From Elephas maximus indicus (taxonomy: Eukaryota > Chordata > Mammalia > Proboscidea > Elephantidae), in assembly GCF_024166365.1 (NCBI RefSeq), contig NC_064835.1, positions 60,430,607 to 60,494,606 on the forward strand: a DNA stretch of 64,000 nt, given 5' to 3'. The notes beneath the pieces are model-generated. The model was not told where the DNA came from, searched no databases, and was given only the letters and a program-made list of their open reading frames with translations. The translations under genes were made by a program, and so were the position numbers. Shown one piece after another: positions 12,023 through 22,509 of this stretch (position 1 is the first letter of the stretch; each line of letters opens with the position of its first letter).

Positions 12023-12572
12023 TAGATCTTGTTAGGTGCCGTCCAGTTGGCTCCAACTCATAGCGACCCTGTGCACAACAGAACAAAATATGCCTGGTCC
12101 TGCACCATCCTTACAATCATTGTTATGCTTCAGCTCATTGTTATAGCCACTGTGTCAATCCACCTCATTGAGGGTCTTCCTCTTTTCCGCTGGCCCTGTA
12201 CTCTGCCAAGCATGATGTCCTTCTGCAGGGACTGATCCCTCCTGACAACATGTCCAAAGTATGTAAGACGCAGTCTCACCATCCTTGCTTCTAAGGAGCA
12301 TTCTGGTTGTACTTCTTCCAGGACAGATTTGTTTGTTCTTTTGGCAATCCATGGTATATTCAATATCCTTCACCAACACCATCAATTCTTCGCTCTTCCT
12401 TATTCATTGTCCAGTTTTCACATGCATATGATGTGATTGAAAACACCATGGCTTGGGTCAGGCACATCTTAGTCTTCAAAGTGACATCTTTGCTTTTCAA
12501 CATTTTAAAGAGGTCCTTTGCAGGAGATTTACCCAATGCAATGTGTCGTTTGATTTCTTGACTGCTGCTTCT
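12023..12572 (-). mobile_element. RTE-clade LINE 3' end, antisense
   Basis: Reversed RTE tail 'gttaggtgccgtccagttgg', then 'gggtcttcctcttttccgct', 'tccttattcattgtccagtt' and, at the truncation point, 'tttgatttcttgactgctgc'. The minus-strand frames at 12130-12385 encode the C-terminal region downstream of the RT domain, read in two frames, so the copy is dead. A sense SINE abuts its truncated 5' end. Confidence 0.88.
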
Positions 12573-12728
12573 ATGGTGTTGTAGTGGTTAAGAGCTACAG
12601 CTGCTAATCAAAAGGTCAGCAGTTCAAATCCACCAGGTGCTCCTTGGAAGCTCTATGGGGCAGTTCTACTCTGTCCTGTAGGGTCACTATGAGTTGGGAT
12701 CGACTCAAAGGCCACGGATTGATATATT
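12573..12728 (+). mobile_element. AfroSINE, sense, short form
   Basis: Head 'gtagtggttaagagctacag', body 'tctatggggcagttctactc' and tail 'actatgagttgggatcgact'. This is the short form without the 50-60 bp insert between head and tail. It directly follows the RTE end. Confidence 0.85.
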
Positions 12729-12965
12729 TTTTTTTTACATTTAGATATTTGTATATAATTACAAATTATATAATATATATAATTATATATGGACTGGGCA
12801 GTGTTTTGTTCTGTTGCACATAACGCTATAAGTTGGAACTGACTTGACGGCATCTAACAACAACAACATAATTATATATAACTAATTATATGTAAATATA
12901 TAACTAATTATATGTAAATATAATTAGAACTATATATAGAGGACTATATATAGTTTAGTTTCCTT
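12729..12965. repeat. AT-rich tract with tandem 22-mers and an RTE tail
   Basis: Dense (TA/AAT) sequence. Around 12875-12925 the unit 'aactaattatatgtaaatat' is repeated in tandem. A sense RTE 3' tail (12790-12868, ending 'aacaacaacaaca') interrupts the tract. Confidence 0.75.
12790..12868 (+). mobile_element. RTE 3' tail, sense
   Basis: 'tgttttgttctgttgcacat' followed by 'ataagttggaactgacttga' and 'aacaacaacaaca'. Only about 80 bp remain. It lies in inverted orientation to the RTE copy at 12023-12572. Confidence 0.8.
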
Positions 12966-13035
12966 CACTTGCAACCAAAAAAAGTACTACATAATATAAC
13001 CTTGAATTCTATAATCAGCGATTCTTGCTTTTCTT

Positions 13036-13158
13036 AGGTGCCAAAAGCAGATTGTCAGGTCTTTCTCCCACAAAGCTGCTGGGTGATTGGTTGGCTTTTA
13101 ATCACCAAACTATCAGTTAGCAGCCAAGCACTTAATGGTTTAATCTCCAGGACTCCTT
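13036..13158 (-). mobile_element. AfroSINE fragment, antisense
   Basis: 'agcagattgtcaggtctttc' (insert) and 'atcagttagcagccaagcac' (head), ending 'ccaggactcctta'. The tail portion is missing. Confidence 0.75.
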
Positions 13159-13299
13159 ATAATTATCAACAGAATGACCAAAATGACCCATAAAAATGTG
13201 TAGGCTCTATAGTGTATATAAGATAAACTTGCTATTACAGTTATGAAAGTTATATACCCAGGGTGCCATGATAGATTAAAGTTGCTATAGTGGATGTGA

Positions 13300-13490
13300 T
13301 GTTGTTGTTGTTGTTGTTAGGTGCCTTCAAATCGTTTTCAACTCATAGCTACCCCATGTGACAGAGTAGAACTGCCCCATAGTTTTCTTGGCTATAACCT
13401 TTCTCCCACAGAGCAGGGGGGTAAGTTTGAACTGCCAAACCTTGAGTTAGCAGCCGATCCTTTCACTGTTCACACCACTAGGGCTCCTGG
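13300..13490 (-). mobile_element. AfroSINE with RTE-like tail, antisense
   Basis: It begins (3' end, reversed) with (GTT)n and 'gttaggtgccttcaaatcg', the RTE tail motif, then 'agagtagaactgccccatag' and a head ending 'accactagggctcct'. This copy directly shows a SINE carrying an RTE-type terminus. Confidence 0.85.
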
Positions 13491-13561
13491 ATGTGACATT
13501 GTCAAATGCAAAAAGTAGGAAAAACATATTTTTTAATTTATTTAGCAATTTATTCAAAGCA

Positions 13562-13731
13562 CTTTCACATCCAACTCATAGTGACCCTGTTGGACAGAGT
13601 AGAACTGCCCTCTAGGGCTTCAAGGTTATAATCTTAAAGAAGCAGACTATACCACATCTTTCTCCCGTTGAGTGCGGACCTTTCAGTTAGCATCCAAGCA
13701 CTTTAACCACTTTGCTACCTGGGTTCCTTTG
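13562..13731 (-). mobile_element. AfroSINE, antisense
   Basis: 'catccaactcatagtgaccc', 'ggacagagtagaactgccct', 'accacatctttctcccgttg' and head 'cagttagcatccaagcactt'. Long form, diverged. Confidence 0.83.
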
Positions 13732-13935
13732 GTGATAATAACAGCTATCACTTCTGAAGTACCTACTAAGCATCAGGTGTTAGTAGGCCTTTATATGCAC
13801 TGTCTCTAATACAATGACCCTGCAATATAAGGATGGTGTCTCAGAGAAGTTAAATAACTTTATTAATCCCCTGTCAGTGGATGACAGGGCCAGCTTTGAA
13901 GTCCAAGTCTGATGCTTCCAAAACCTGAGTACTTT
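13732..13935 (+). mobile_element. MIR SINE
   Basis: The MIR progression is seen: 'tacctactaagcatcaggtg', then 'tgtctcagagaagttaaata' and 'agtccaagtctgatgcttcc'. Highly diverged, as expected for MIR. Confidence 0.7.
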
Positions 13936-13946
13936 ACCCCATTTGT

Positions 13947-14137
13947 TGTTAGTTGTTCGCTGCCATCAAATTTATTCCAACTCATCGTGACCTTACATAT
14001 GTCAGAACGAAACATTGCCTGGTCCTGCACCATCTTCATGATCACTGGTATGTTTGAGTCCATTGTTGCAGCCATCATGCTAATCGATCTCACACAGGGC
14101 TTCCCTCCCTTGTGTTGACCCTCCAGTTTACCAAACA
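13947..14137 (-). mobile_element. RTE 3' end, antisense
   Basis: 'gttgttagttgttcgctgcc', 'atttattccaactcatcgtg' and 'cgaaacattgcctggtcctg' are the reversed RTE terminus. The copy breaks off near 'gaccctccagtttaccaaa'. Confidence 0.8.
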
Positions 14138-14285
14138 TAAACTCACTGCTGTCCAGACAATTCCAACTTGTAGTGACCTTATAAGACAGAGTATAGCTGC
14201 CCCATAAGGTTTCTGAGGCTGTAATCCTTACAGAAGCAGATTGCCACATCCTTCTCCCACGAAGCAGCTGGTGGGTTTGCTACCA
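14138..14285 (-). mobile_element. AfroSINE fragment, antisense
   Basis: 'caattccaacttgtagtgac', 'agctgccccataaggtttct' and 'gcagattgccacatccttct'. The head is lost after 'agctggtgggttt'. Confidence 0.8.
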
Positions 14286-14485
14286 GGTAGAAACCCCAGG
14301 TTTTGCTCGGCGTGACTCCTATCAGCCAGTAAATGAGAGAATAAGGTGGGAGAGTGTAAAGGCACCTTTATTTTGTTGCACAAGGAAGGAAGCAATGGTG
14401 GCTACTGCCACCAAGACTGTTTCTAGAGTGCGAGGGAAAAAGAAGTTACTTTTAAGGGGTTTACAAGTACGGTGTTCATACAAGT
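14286..14485. other. Pre-insertion host sequence, possibly an old LTR
   Basis: This stretch is continuous with 22528-22679 once the L1 is removed. It contains 'aaaggcacctttattttgtt', whose reverse holds AATAAAGG, a polyadenylation-like site often seen in ERV LTRs. That is suggestive only. Confidence 0.3.
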
Positions 14486-14514
14486 GACATCGTCAACATT
14501 CTTTTTTTTTTTTT

Positions 14515-15506
14515 TAATTTTTATTGAGCTTCAAGTGAACATTTACAAATCAAGCCAGTCTGTCACATATAAGCTTATATACACCTTACTCCATACTCCC
14601 ACTTGCTCCCCCCTAATGAGTCAGCCCTTCCAGTCTCTCCTTTCGTGACAATTTTGCCAGCTTCCAACCCTCTCTACCCTCCTATCCCCCCTCCAGACAG
14701 GAGATGCCCACACAGTCTCAAGTGTCCACCTGATACAAGTAGCTCACTCTTCATCAGCATCTCTCTCCAGCCCATTGTCCAGTCCCTTCCATGTCTGATG
14801 AGTAGTCTTCAGGAATGGTTCCTGTCCCGGGCCAACAGAAGGTTTGGGGACCATGACCACTGGGATTCCTCTAGTCTCAGTCAGACCATTAAGTATGGTC
14901 TTTTTGTGAGAATTTGGGGTCTGCATCCCACTGATCTCCTGCTCTCTCAGGGGTTCTCTGTTGTGATCCCTGTCAGGGCAGTCATCAGTTGTGGCCGGGC
15001 ACCAGCTAGTTCTTCTGGTCTCAGGATGATGTAAGTCTCTGGCTCATATAGCCATTTCTGTCTCTTGGGCTCATAGTTATCGTGTGACGTTGGTGTTCTT
15101 CATTCTCCTTTGGTCCAGGTGGGTTGAGACCAACTGATGCATCTTAGATGGCCGCTTGTTAGCATTTAAGACCCCAGATGCCACATTTCAAAGTGGGATG
15201 CAGAATGTTTTCATAATAGAATTATTTTGCCAGTTGACTTAGAAGTCTCCTTAAACCATGGTCCCCAAACCCCTGCCCTTGCTCCGCTGACCTTTGAAGC
15301 ATTCAGTTTATCCCAGAAACTTCTTTGCTTTTGGTCCAGTCAAGTTGAGCTGACCTTCCATGCATTGAGTATTGTCCTTCCCTTCACCTAAAGTAGTTCT
15401 TATCTACTAACTAATCAGTAAAAAACCCTCTCCCACCCTCTCTCCCTCCCCCCCTCGTAACCACAAAAGTATGTGTTCTTCTCAGTTTATAGTATTTCTC
15501 AAGATC
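14515..15506 (-). other. L1 3'UTR
   Basis: About 1 kb between the ORF2 stop and the A-tail. Its reverse ends '...aataaaaattaaaaaa', giving an AATAAA polyadenylation signal (14518-14523, reversed) just before the tail. The plus-strand open frame 14603-15034 and its counterpart 14744-14926 lie in this UTR and are not genes. It matches 24671-25600, 29981-30287, 45240-46180, 49269-49502 and 59427-59682. Confidence 0.9.
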
Positions 15507-18500
15507 TTATAATAGTGGTCTTATACAATATTTCTCCTTTTGCCTCTGACTAATTTCGCTCAACATAGTGCCTTCCAGGTTCCTCCAAGTTATGAAATGT
15601 TTCACAGATTCGTCACTGTTCTTTACCGATGCGTAGTATTCCATTGTGTGAATATACCACAATTTATTTACCCATTCATCCGTTGATGGACACCTTGGTT
15701 GCTTCCAGCTTTTTGGTATTGTAAACAGAGCTGCAATAAACATGGGTGTGCATATATCTCTTTGTGTGAAGGCTCTTGTTTCTCTAGGGTATAATCCGAG
15801 GAGTGGGATTTCTGGGTTGTATGGTAGTTCTATTTCTAACTGTTTAAGATAATGCCAGATGGATTTCCAAAGTGGTTGTACCATTTTTCATTCCCACCAG
15901 CAGTGTATAAGAGTTCCAATCTCTCCGCAGCCTCTCCAACATTTATTATTTTGTGTTTTCTGGATTAATAACAGCCTTGTTGGAGTGAGATGGAATCTCA
16001 TCGTAGTTTTAATTTGCATTTCTCTAATGGCTAATGATTGAGAGCCTTTTCTCATGTGTCTGTTAGCTGCCTGAATATCTTCTTTAGTGAAGTGTGTGTT
16101 CATATCCTTTGCCCAGTTCTTGATTGGGTTGTTTGTCTTTTTGTGGTTGAGTTTTAACAGAATCATATAGATTTTAGAGATCAGGCGCTGGTCGGAGATG
16201 TCGTAGCTGAAAATTCTTTCCCAATCTGTAGGTGGTCTTTTTACTCTTTTGGTGAAGTCTTTAGATGAGCATAGGTGTTTGATTTTTAGGAGCTCCCAGT
16301 TATCTGGTTTCTCTTTGTCATTTTTGGTAATGTTTTGTACTCTGTTTATGCCTTGTACTAGGGCTCCTAACGTTGTCCCTATTTTTCCTTCCATGATCTT
16401 TATCGTTTTAGTCTTTATGTTTAGGTCTTTGATCCACTTGGAGTTAGTTTTTGTGCATGGTGTGAGGTATGGGTCCTGTTTCATTTTTTTGCAAATGGAT
16501 ATCCAGTTATGCCACCACCATTGTTAAAAAGACTATCTTTTCCCCAATTAACTGACACTGGGCCTTTGTTAAATATCAGCTGCTCATATGTGGATGGATT
16601 TATATCTGGGTTCTCAATTCTGTTCCATTGGTCTATGTGCCTGTTGCTGTACCAGTACCAGGCCATTTTGACTACTGTGGCTGTATAATAGGTTCTGAAA
16701 TCAGGTAGAGTGAGGCCTCCCACTTCTTCTTCTTTTTCAGTAATGCTTTACTTATCTGGGGCTTCTTTCCCTTCCATATGAAGTTGGTGATTTGTTTCTC
16801 CATCACATTAAAAAATGACATTGGAATTTGGATTGGAAGTGCATTGTATGTACAGATGGCTTTTGGTAGAATAGACATTTTTACTATGTTAAGTCTTCCT
16901 AACCATGAGCAAGGTATGTTTTTCCACTTAAGTAGGTCCTTTTTAGTTTCTTGTAGTAGTACTTTGTAGTTTTCTTTGTATAGGTCTTTTACATCTTTGG
17001 TAAGATTTATTCCTAAGTATTTTATCTTCTTGGGGGCTACTGTGAATAGTATTGATTTGGTGATTTCCTCTTCGATGTTCTTTTTGTTGATGTAGAGGAA
17101 TCCAAGTGAGTTTTGTATGTTTATCTTATAACCTGAGACTCTGCCAAACTCTTCTATTAGTTTCAGTAGTTTGCTGGAGGATTCCTTAGGGTTTTCTGTG
17201 TATGAGATCATGTCATCTGCAAATACAGATAATTTTACTTCCTCCTTGCCAATCCGGATTCCTTTTATTTCTTTGTCTAGCCTAATTCCTCTGGCTAGGA
17301 CCTCTACCACAATGTTGAATAAGAGCAGTGATAAAAGGCATCTTTGTCTGGTTCCCGTTCTCAAGGGAAATGCTTTCAGGCTCTCTCCATTTAGAGTGAT
17401 GTTGGCTGTTGGCTTTGTATAAAGATGCCCTTTATTATGTTGAGGAATTTTCCTTCACTTCCTATTTTGGTGAGAGTTTTTATCATGAATGGGTGTTGGA
17501 CTTTGTCAAATGCCTTTTCTGCATCAATGGATAAGATCATGTGGTTATTGTCTTTTGTTTTATTTAAATGGTGGATGACATTAAATCCCACTTGGTCGTG
17601 GTGGATTATCTTTTTGATATGTTGTTGAATTCTATTGGCTAGAATTTTGTTGAGGATTTTTGCACCTATGTTCATGAGGGATATAGGTCTGTAATTTTCT
17701 TTTTTTGTGATGTCTTTACCTGGTTTTGGTATCAGGGAAATGGTGGTTTCATAGAATGAGTTGGGTAGTATTCCGTCATTTTCTATGCTTTGAAATACCT
17801 TTAGTAGTAGTGGTGTTAACTCTTCTCTGAAAGTTTGGTAGAACTCTGCAGTAAAGCCATCCGGGCCAGGGCTTTTTTTTGTTGGGAGTTTTTTGATTAC
17901 CTTATCAATCTCTTTTTTTGTTATGGGTCTATTTAGTTGTTCTACTTCTGATTGTGTTGGTTTAGGTAGGTAGTGTTTTTCCAGGAATTCATCCATTTCT
18001 TCCAGGTTTGCAAATTTGTTAGAGTACAATTTTTCATAATAATCTGATATGATTCTTTTAATTTCAGTTGGGTCTGTTGTGATGTGGCCCATCTCGTTTC
18101 TTATTCGGGTTATTTGTTTCCTTTCCTGTATTGCTTTAGTCAGTCTGGCCAATGGTTTATCAATTTTGTTAATTTTTTCAAAGGACCAGCTTTTGGCTTT
18201 GTTAATTCTTTCAATTGTTTTTCTGTTCTCTATTTCATTTAGTTCAGCTCTAATTTTTATCATTTGTTTTCTTCTGGTGCCTGATGGATTCTTTTGTTGC
18301 TCACTTTCTATTTGTTCAAGTTGTAGGGACAGTTCTCTGATTTTGGCTCTTTCTTCTTTTTGTATGTGTAGGTTTATAGATATAAATTGGCCTCTGAGCA
18401 CTGCTTTTGCTGTGTCCCAGAGGTTTTGATAGGAAGTATTTTCATTCTCGTTGCATTCTATGAATTTCTTTTTTCCCTCATTAATGTCTTCTATAACCCA

Positions 18501-19274
18501 GTTTTTTTTGAGCAGGGTATTGTTCAGTTTCCAAGTATTTGATTTCTTTTCCCTAATTTTTCTGTTATTGATTTCCATTTTTATAGCCTTGTGGTCTGAG
18601 AAGATGCTTTGTAATATTTCGATGTTTTGGATTCTGCAAAGGTTTGTTTTATGACCTAATATGTGGTCTATTCTAGAGAATGTTCCATGTGCGCTAGAAA
18701 AAAAAGTATACTTTGCAGCAGTTGGGTGGAGAGTTCTGTGTAAGTCAGTGAGGTCAAGTTGGTTGATTGTTGTAATTAGGTCTTCTGTGTCTCTATTGAG
18801 CTTCTTACTGGATGTCCTGTCCTTCTCTGAAAGTGGTGTGTTGAAGTCTCCTACTATAATTGTGGAGGTGTCTATCTCACTTTTCAGTTCTGTTAAAATT
18901 TGTTTTATGTATCTTGCAGCCCTGTCATTGGGTGCATAAATATTTAATATGGTTACATCTTCCTGGTCAATTGTCCCTTTCATCATTACGTAGTGTCCTT
19001 CTTTATCCTTTGTGGTGGATTTAACTTTGAAGTCTATTTTGTCAGAAATTAGTATTGCTACTCCTGCTCTTTTTTGCTTATTGTTTGCTTGATATATTTT
19101 TTTCCATCCTTTGAGTTTTTGTTTGTTTGTGTCTCTAAGATGTGTCTCTTGTAGGCAGCATACAGACGGATCGTGTTTCTTTATCCAGTCTGAGGCTCTC
19201 TGTCTCTTTATTGGTGCGTTTAGTCCATTTACCTTCAGTGTAATTATAGATAAGAATGTGTTTAGTCCTGTCAT
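15507..19274 (-). pseudogene. L1 ORF2 (endonuclease-reverse transcriptase), broken
   Basis: The start at 19274 is chosen because the product begins MTGLNTFLS, like L1 ORF2p. The N-terminal apurinic-like endonuclease looks complete: [27 protein letters not shown] and SDHKAIK are all present. The RT domain follows: YRPISLMN, then [11 protein letters not shown] (motif A) and, after a frameshift, the FADD catalytic motif at 17212-17223. Motif B reads GTRQRCLLS where the family has GTRQGCPLS. Near the C-terminus HCWWE precedes a TGA (15888-15890) in place of the family's Cys codon, and the frame then continues to the natural end at 15507. Frame breaks: a 1-nt loss near 17428, a slip in an AAG run near 16723-16735, and a 1-nt loss near 16520. 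The first open block is 627 codons. The usual ORF2 length is about 1,275 residues, which this span fits. Confidence 0.93.
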
Positions 19275-19693
19275 TTTGATTCCTTTTTGTGTGTGTTGTT
19301 GACAATTTCATTTTTCCACTTACTTTTTTGTGCTGAGACGTTTTTCTTTGTAAATTGTGTGTTCTTCTTTTTCATAGTATTTGACTTTATATTTGCTGAG
19401 TTGTTACGTTTTTCTTGGTTTTTATTTTGAGTTATGGAGTTGTTATACCTCTTTGTGGTTACCTTAATTTTTACCCCTATTTTTCTAAGTAAAAACCTAA
19501 CTTGTATTGTCCTGTATCGCCTTGTATCCCTCTCCATATGGCAGTTCTATGCCTCCTGTATTTAGTCCCTCTTTTTTATTATTGTGATCTTTTACATACT
19601 GACTTCAATGATTCCCTGTTTTGAGCGTTTTTGTTTTTGTTTTTTTTTAATTAATCTTAATTTGTTTTTGTGATTTCCTTATTTGAGTTGGTA
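19275..19693 (-). other. Long L1 ORF1-ORF2 spacer
   Basis: About 419 bp separate the ORF1 stop from the ORF2 start, whereas the human L1 spacer is about 60 bp. The minus-strand frame 19271-19537 is Lys/Asn-rich with no domain, and it is not obviously part of either protein. Confidence 0.7.
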
Positions 19694-20716
19694 TCAGGAT
19701 GTTCTGTTCTGTGACCTTGTGTTGTGCTGATATCTGATATTATTGGTTTTCTGACCAATTTCCTTTAGTATTTCTTGTAGGTTTGGTTTGGTTTTTGCAA
19801 ATTCTCTAAGCTTGTGTTTATCTGTAAATATCTTAATTTCGCCTTCATATTTCAAAGAGAGTTTTGCTGGATATATGATCCTTGGCTGGCAGTTTTTCTC
19901 CCTCAGTGCTCTGTGTATGTCATCCCCTTGCCTTCTTGCCTTCATGGTTTCTGCTGAGTAGTCTGAACTTATTCTTATTGATTCTCCCTTGAAGGAAACC
20001 TTTCTTTTCTCCCTGGCTGCTTTTAAAATTTTCTCTTTATCTTTGGTTTTGGCAAGTTTGATGATAATATGTCTTGGTGTTTTTCTTTTTGGATCAATCT
20101 TAAATGGGGTTCGATGAGCATCTTGGATAGGTATTCTTTTGTCTTTCATGGTGTCAGGGAAGTTTTCTGCCAACAGATCTTCAACTATTCTCTCGGTATT
20201 TTCTGTTATCCCTCCCAGTTCTGGGACTCCAATCACACGCAAGTTATCCTTCTTGATAGAGTCCCACATGATTCTTAGGGTTTCTTCATTTTTTTTAATT
20301 CTTTTATCTGATTTTTTTTCAGCTATATTGGTGTTAATTCCCTGGTCCTCCAGATTTCCCACTCTGCATTCTAATTGCTTGAGTCTGCTCCTCTGACTTC
20401 CTATTGTGTTGTCTAATTCTGTAATTTTATTGTTAATCTGTTGGATTTCTGAATGCTATCTCTCTATGGATTCTTGCAACTTATTAATTTTTCCACTATG
20501 TTCTTGAATAATATTTTTGATTTCTTCAACTGCTTTATCAGTGTGTTCCTTGGCTTTTTCTGTAGCTTGTCTTATTTCATTTCTGAGGTCATCCCTGATG
20601 TCTTGAAGCATTCTATAAATTAGTTTTTTATATTCTGTATCTGGTAATTCCAGGATTGTATCTTCATTTGGGAAAGATTTTGATTCTTTAGTTTGGGGGT
20701 TTGTAGAAGCAGTCAT
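19694..20716 (-). pseudogene. L1 ORF1 (RNA-binding chaperone), one stop
   Basis: The frame is continuous over 1,023 bp (340 residues plus stop) except for a single TAG at 20456-20458 (codon 87). Before the stop comes an acidic N-terminus, then a heptad-like Lys/Glu-rich region (EIRQATEKAKEH) suited to the trimerising coiled coil. After it the coiled coil resumes, followed by the RRM-like core (NLRVIGVPE) and the C-terminal domain (RRQGDDIHRAL, IIYPAKLSLKYEGE, IKIFTDKHKLREFA). Length matches mammalian ORF1p (about 340). ORF1p would package L1 RNA into ribonucleoprotein. The stop sits within the coiled coil, so the truncated product lacks all RNA-binding parts. Confidence 0.93.
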
Positions 20717-22509
20717 GGTCTGTTTCTTTACGTGGTTTGATATCGACTGCTGTCACTAGCGATCACTAAGATATTGTAGTGATTTATTCTATATTTGCTC
20801 ACTGAGTCTTATCTTGTTTTGTTTTCTTTCAATATACATAGATGGGCTACTAGATTGCACTGTCTTGATTGTTGTAGCCCTTGACTCACTTATGACCTAT
20901 TACCAGCTGGTTTGGGCTGTTACCAGATATATATGCCTGAGTCCATTCACTATTCTTGAGTAGAATCTGATTTTGGGTCATCAAGTGTGTGATGCACACT
21001 GTCACCTATCCACCTTGAGAAGTAGTGGTGATAGTTGTGTGCACCAGATTCTAGTAGCAGCTGGGGTTCACACTCCAGGGGTTGCAGGATGCTGAGGTGT
21101 GTCTCTATTCTTAAAGAGGGGTGAGGTCTGCATCTGTACCTTAGGCCCCCAATGCAAGTACCTCTACAAATTGGTAGGTGTCACCCTCCTTAGACCCCTA
21201 AGGCAGGAGGCTAGGTGGTCTGGGGGGAGCTTCAGCCCTCAGTTCCCTGTTGTGGGTCAGTGAGGGCTCTGTTGAATATGCAGAGATATCAGATCTGGGA
21301 AACTTGTCTTTCCAGTAAATCCGCTAAAACAAATGCAGTCAGATCCCTATCAGAAATGCCTTTGCATTATAATAGCCACCTTGTTCCCTGTAGGGATGAA
21401 AGCCCGAGATATGGATCACATATGCTTGGCTGGAGCTGGTTCTGTGTTTTTAGTCCAATTAGGGAAGGATTTTTGGTCCCTGGGTTTTTTGTGTTTGCTT
21501 CTCTCAGGCCAGAAGAATGGGTTAGGAAAAGACCAAAAAAAAAAAAAAAAAAAGGAAAAGAAAAACCGCAGAGCAGTTCTCCCTCTGGCTCAGGAAATTC
21601 CAATGTTAATGAAGCTGCCTGGGAAGGGGAGGGGAGGGCTCAGAAAAACAGGAGAGAGTAGCACCCCGGAATATAGACAAAGTTATTTATCTTGCTTGGG
21701 ATGACTGTTTTATTTAAGATTCCCGAGGGGCGCATGGCCTGTGCGCTGGCTGGGTAGAGATTGCCCCCGAGGGTCAGGCCTGCATCCCGTGCTTGCACTG
21801 TCTCAGAAGCTGTGGTTAGTTCCTCCGCTGCCAGTCCAAAGCCCAGCATCAAGGTTTTCCTGGCTGGGACACTGCACTCCCGGCTCCAAAACCAGTCTCT
21901 GCCTCCTGGCGACTTCTTCTCCCACCAGGCGCATTGCGTGCCACTGGTGCGGTCGGCTGGGTCCCCTCCCGAGGTCAGTTCAGGGGGGTAGGGCTGCGCC
22001 CCATGTTTGCGCTGTCACAGGATGCCGTGCTCAGCTCCCCTGTGCCCAGTCCAAAGGCCGGCGCCAAGGTTCCCCGCCTGGGACGCTGCACTCCCGGCTC
22101 CAAAACCAGTCGCTGCCTCCCAGCAACTTCTCCTCCCTCCAGCCGCGTTGCCGCACCACCCGGAAGGACCGGCTGGGCCCCCTCCCGAGGTCAGTTCAGG
22201 GGGTAGGGCTGTGCCCCATGTTTGCGCAGTCTCAGGATGCCATGCTCAGCTCCCCTGCGCCCAGTCCAAAGCCCGGCGCCAAGGTTACCTGACTGGGATG
22301 CTGGCTCCAGGCTCCGAAAACAGTCGCTGCTTCCCCGTAGTTGTTCATTCTCCGTCTCTGTCACTCAGGTCAACTCTTTAAATCTGTGTTTATTGGTCAG
22401 GGTTCGTAGATTGTCATGTATGTGATTGATTCACTTGTTTTTCCCAGTCTTTGTTGCAAGAGGGATCCGAGGTAGCGTCTACCTAGTCAGCCATCTGGGC
22501 CCCCTCCTC
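20717..22509 (-). promoter_or_regulatory. L1 5'UTR / internal promoter
   Basis: A 1.8-kb 5'UTR. Its distal part (about 21720-22350) is GC- and CpG-rich against an AT-rich background, as expected for an L1 Pol II promoter. It is built of tandem units of about 210 bp (listed separately). An A-run (21536-21553) lies between promoter and ORF1. The plus-strand frames at 21215-22425 are by-products of GC-rich tandem sequence. Confidence 0.85.
21769..22350 (-). repeat. Tandem ~210-bp monomers in the L1 5'UTR
   Basis: Three consecutive units start at 21769, 21971 and 22187 (spacing 202 and 216 bp). Each carries 'gaggtcagttcagggggt' or a variant, then 'gccccatgtttgcgc', 'agctcccctgygcccagtcc' and 'ggctccaaaaccagtc'. 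The third is partial. The arrangement resembles the monomer arrays of rodent L1 promoters. Confidence 0.85.

Noticed and set aside
12729-12965. Replication origin or promoter in the AT-rich tract
   Set aside because: The sequence is a simple (TA)-type repeat with tandem 22-mers; nothing beyond base composition supports it.
14603-15034. 143-codon plus-strand ORF rich in Pro/Ser
   Set aside because: It is antisense to the L1 3'UTR and recurs in part at 30015-30290 and 49295-49546.
18049-18429. 126-codon hydrophobic plus-strand ORF resembling a membrane protein
   Set aside because: It is the antisense shadow of L1 ORF2; A-rich coding DNA reads as Leu/Ile/Phe/Ser on the other strand.
21215-22425. 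Overlapping GC-rich ORFs up to 183 codons
   Set aside because: They lie antisense to the L1 5'UTR monomers; repeats of the same peptide words reflect the tandem DNA units.
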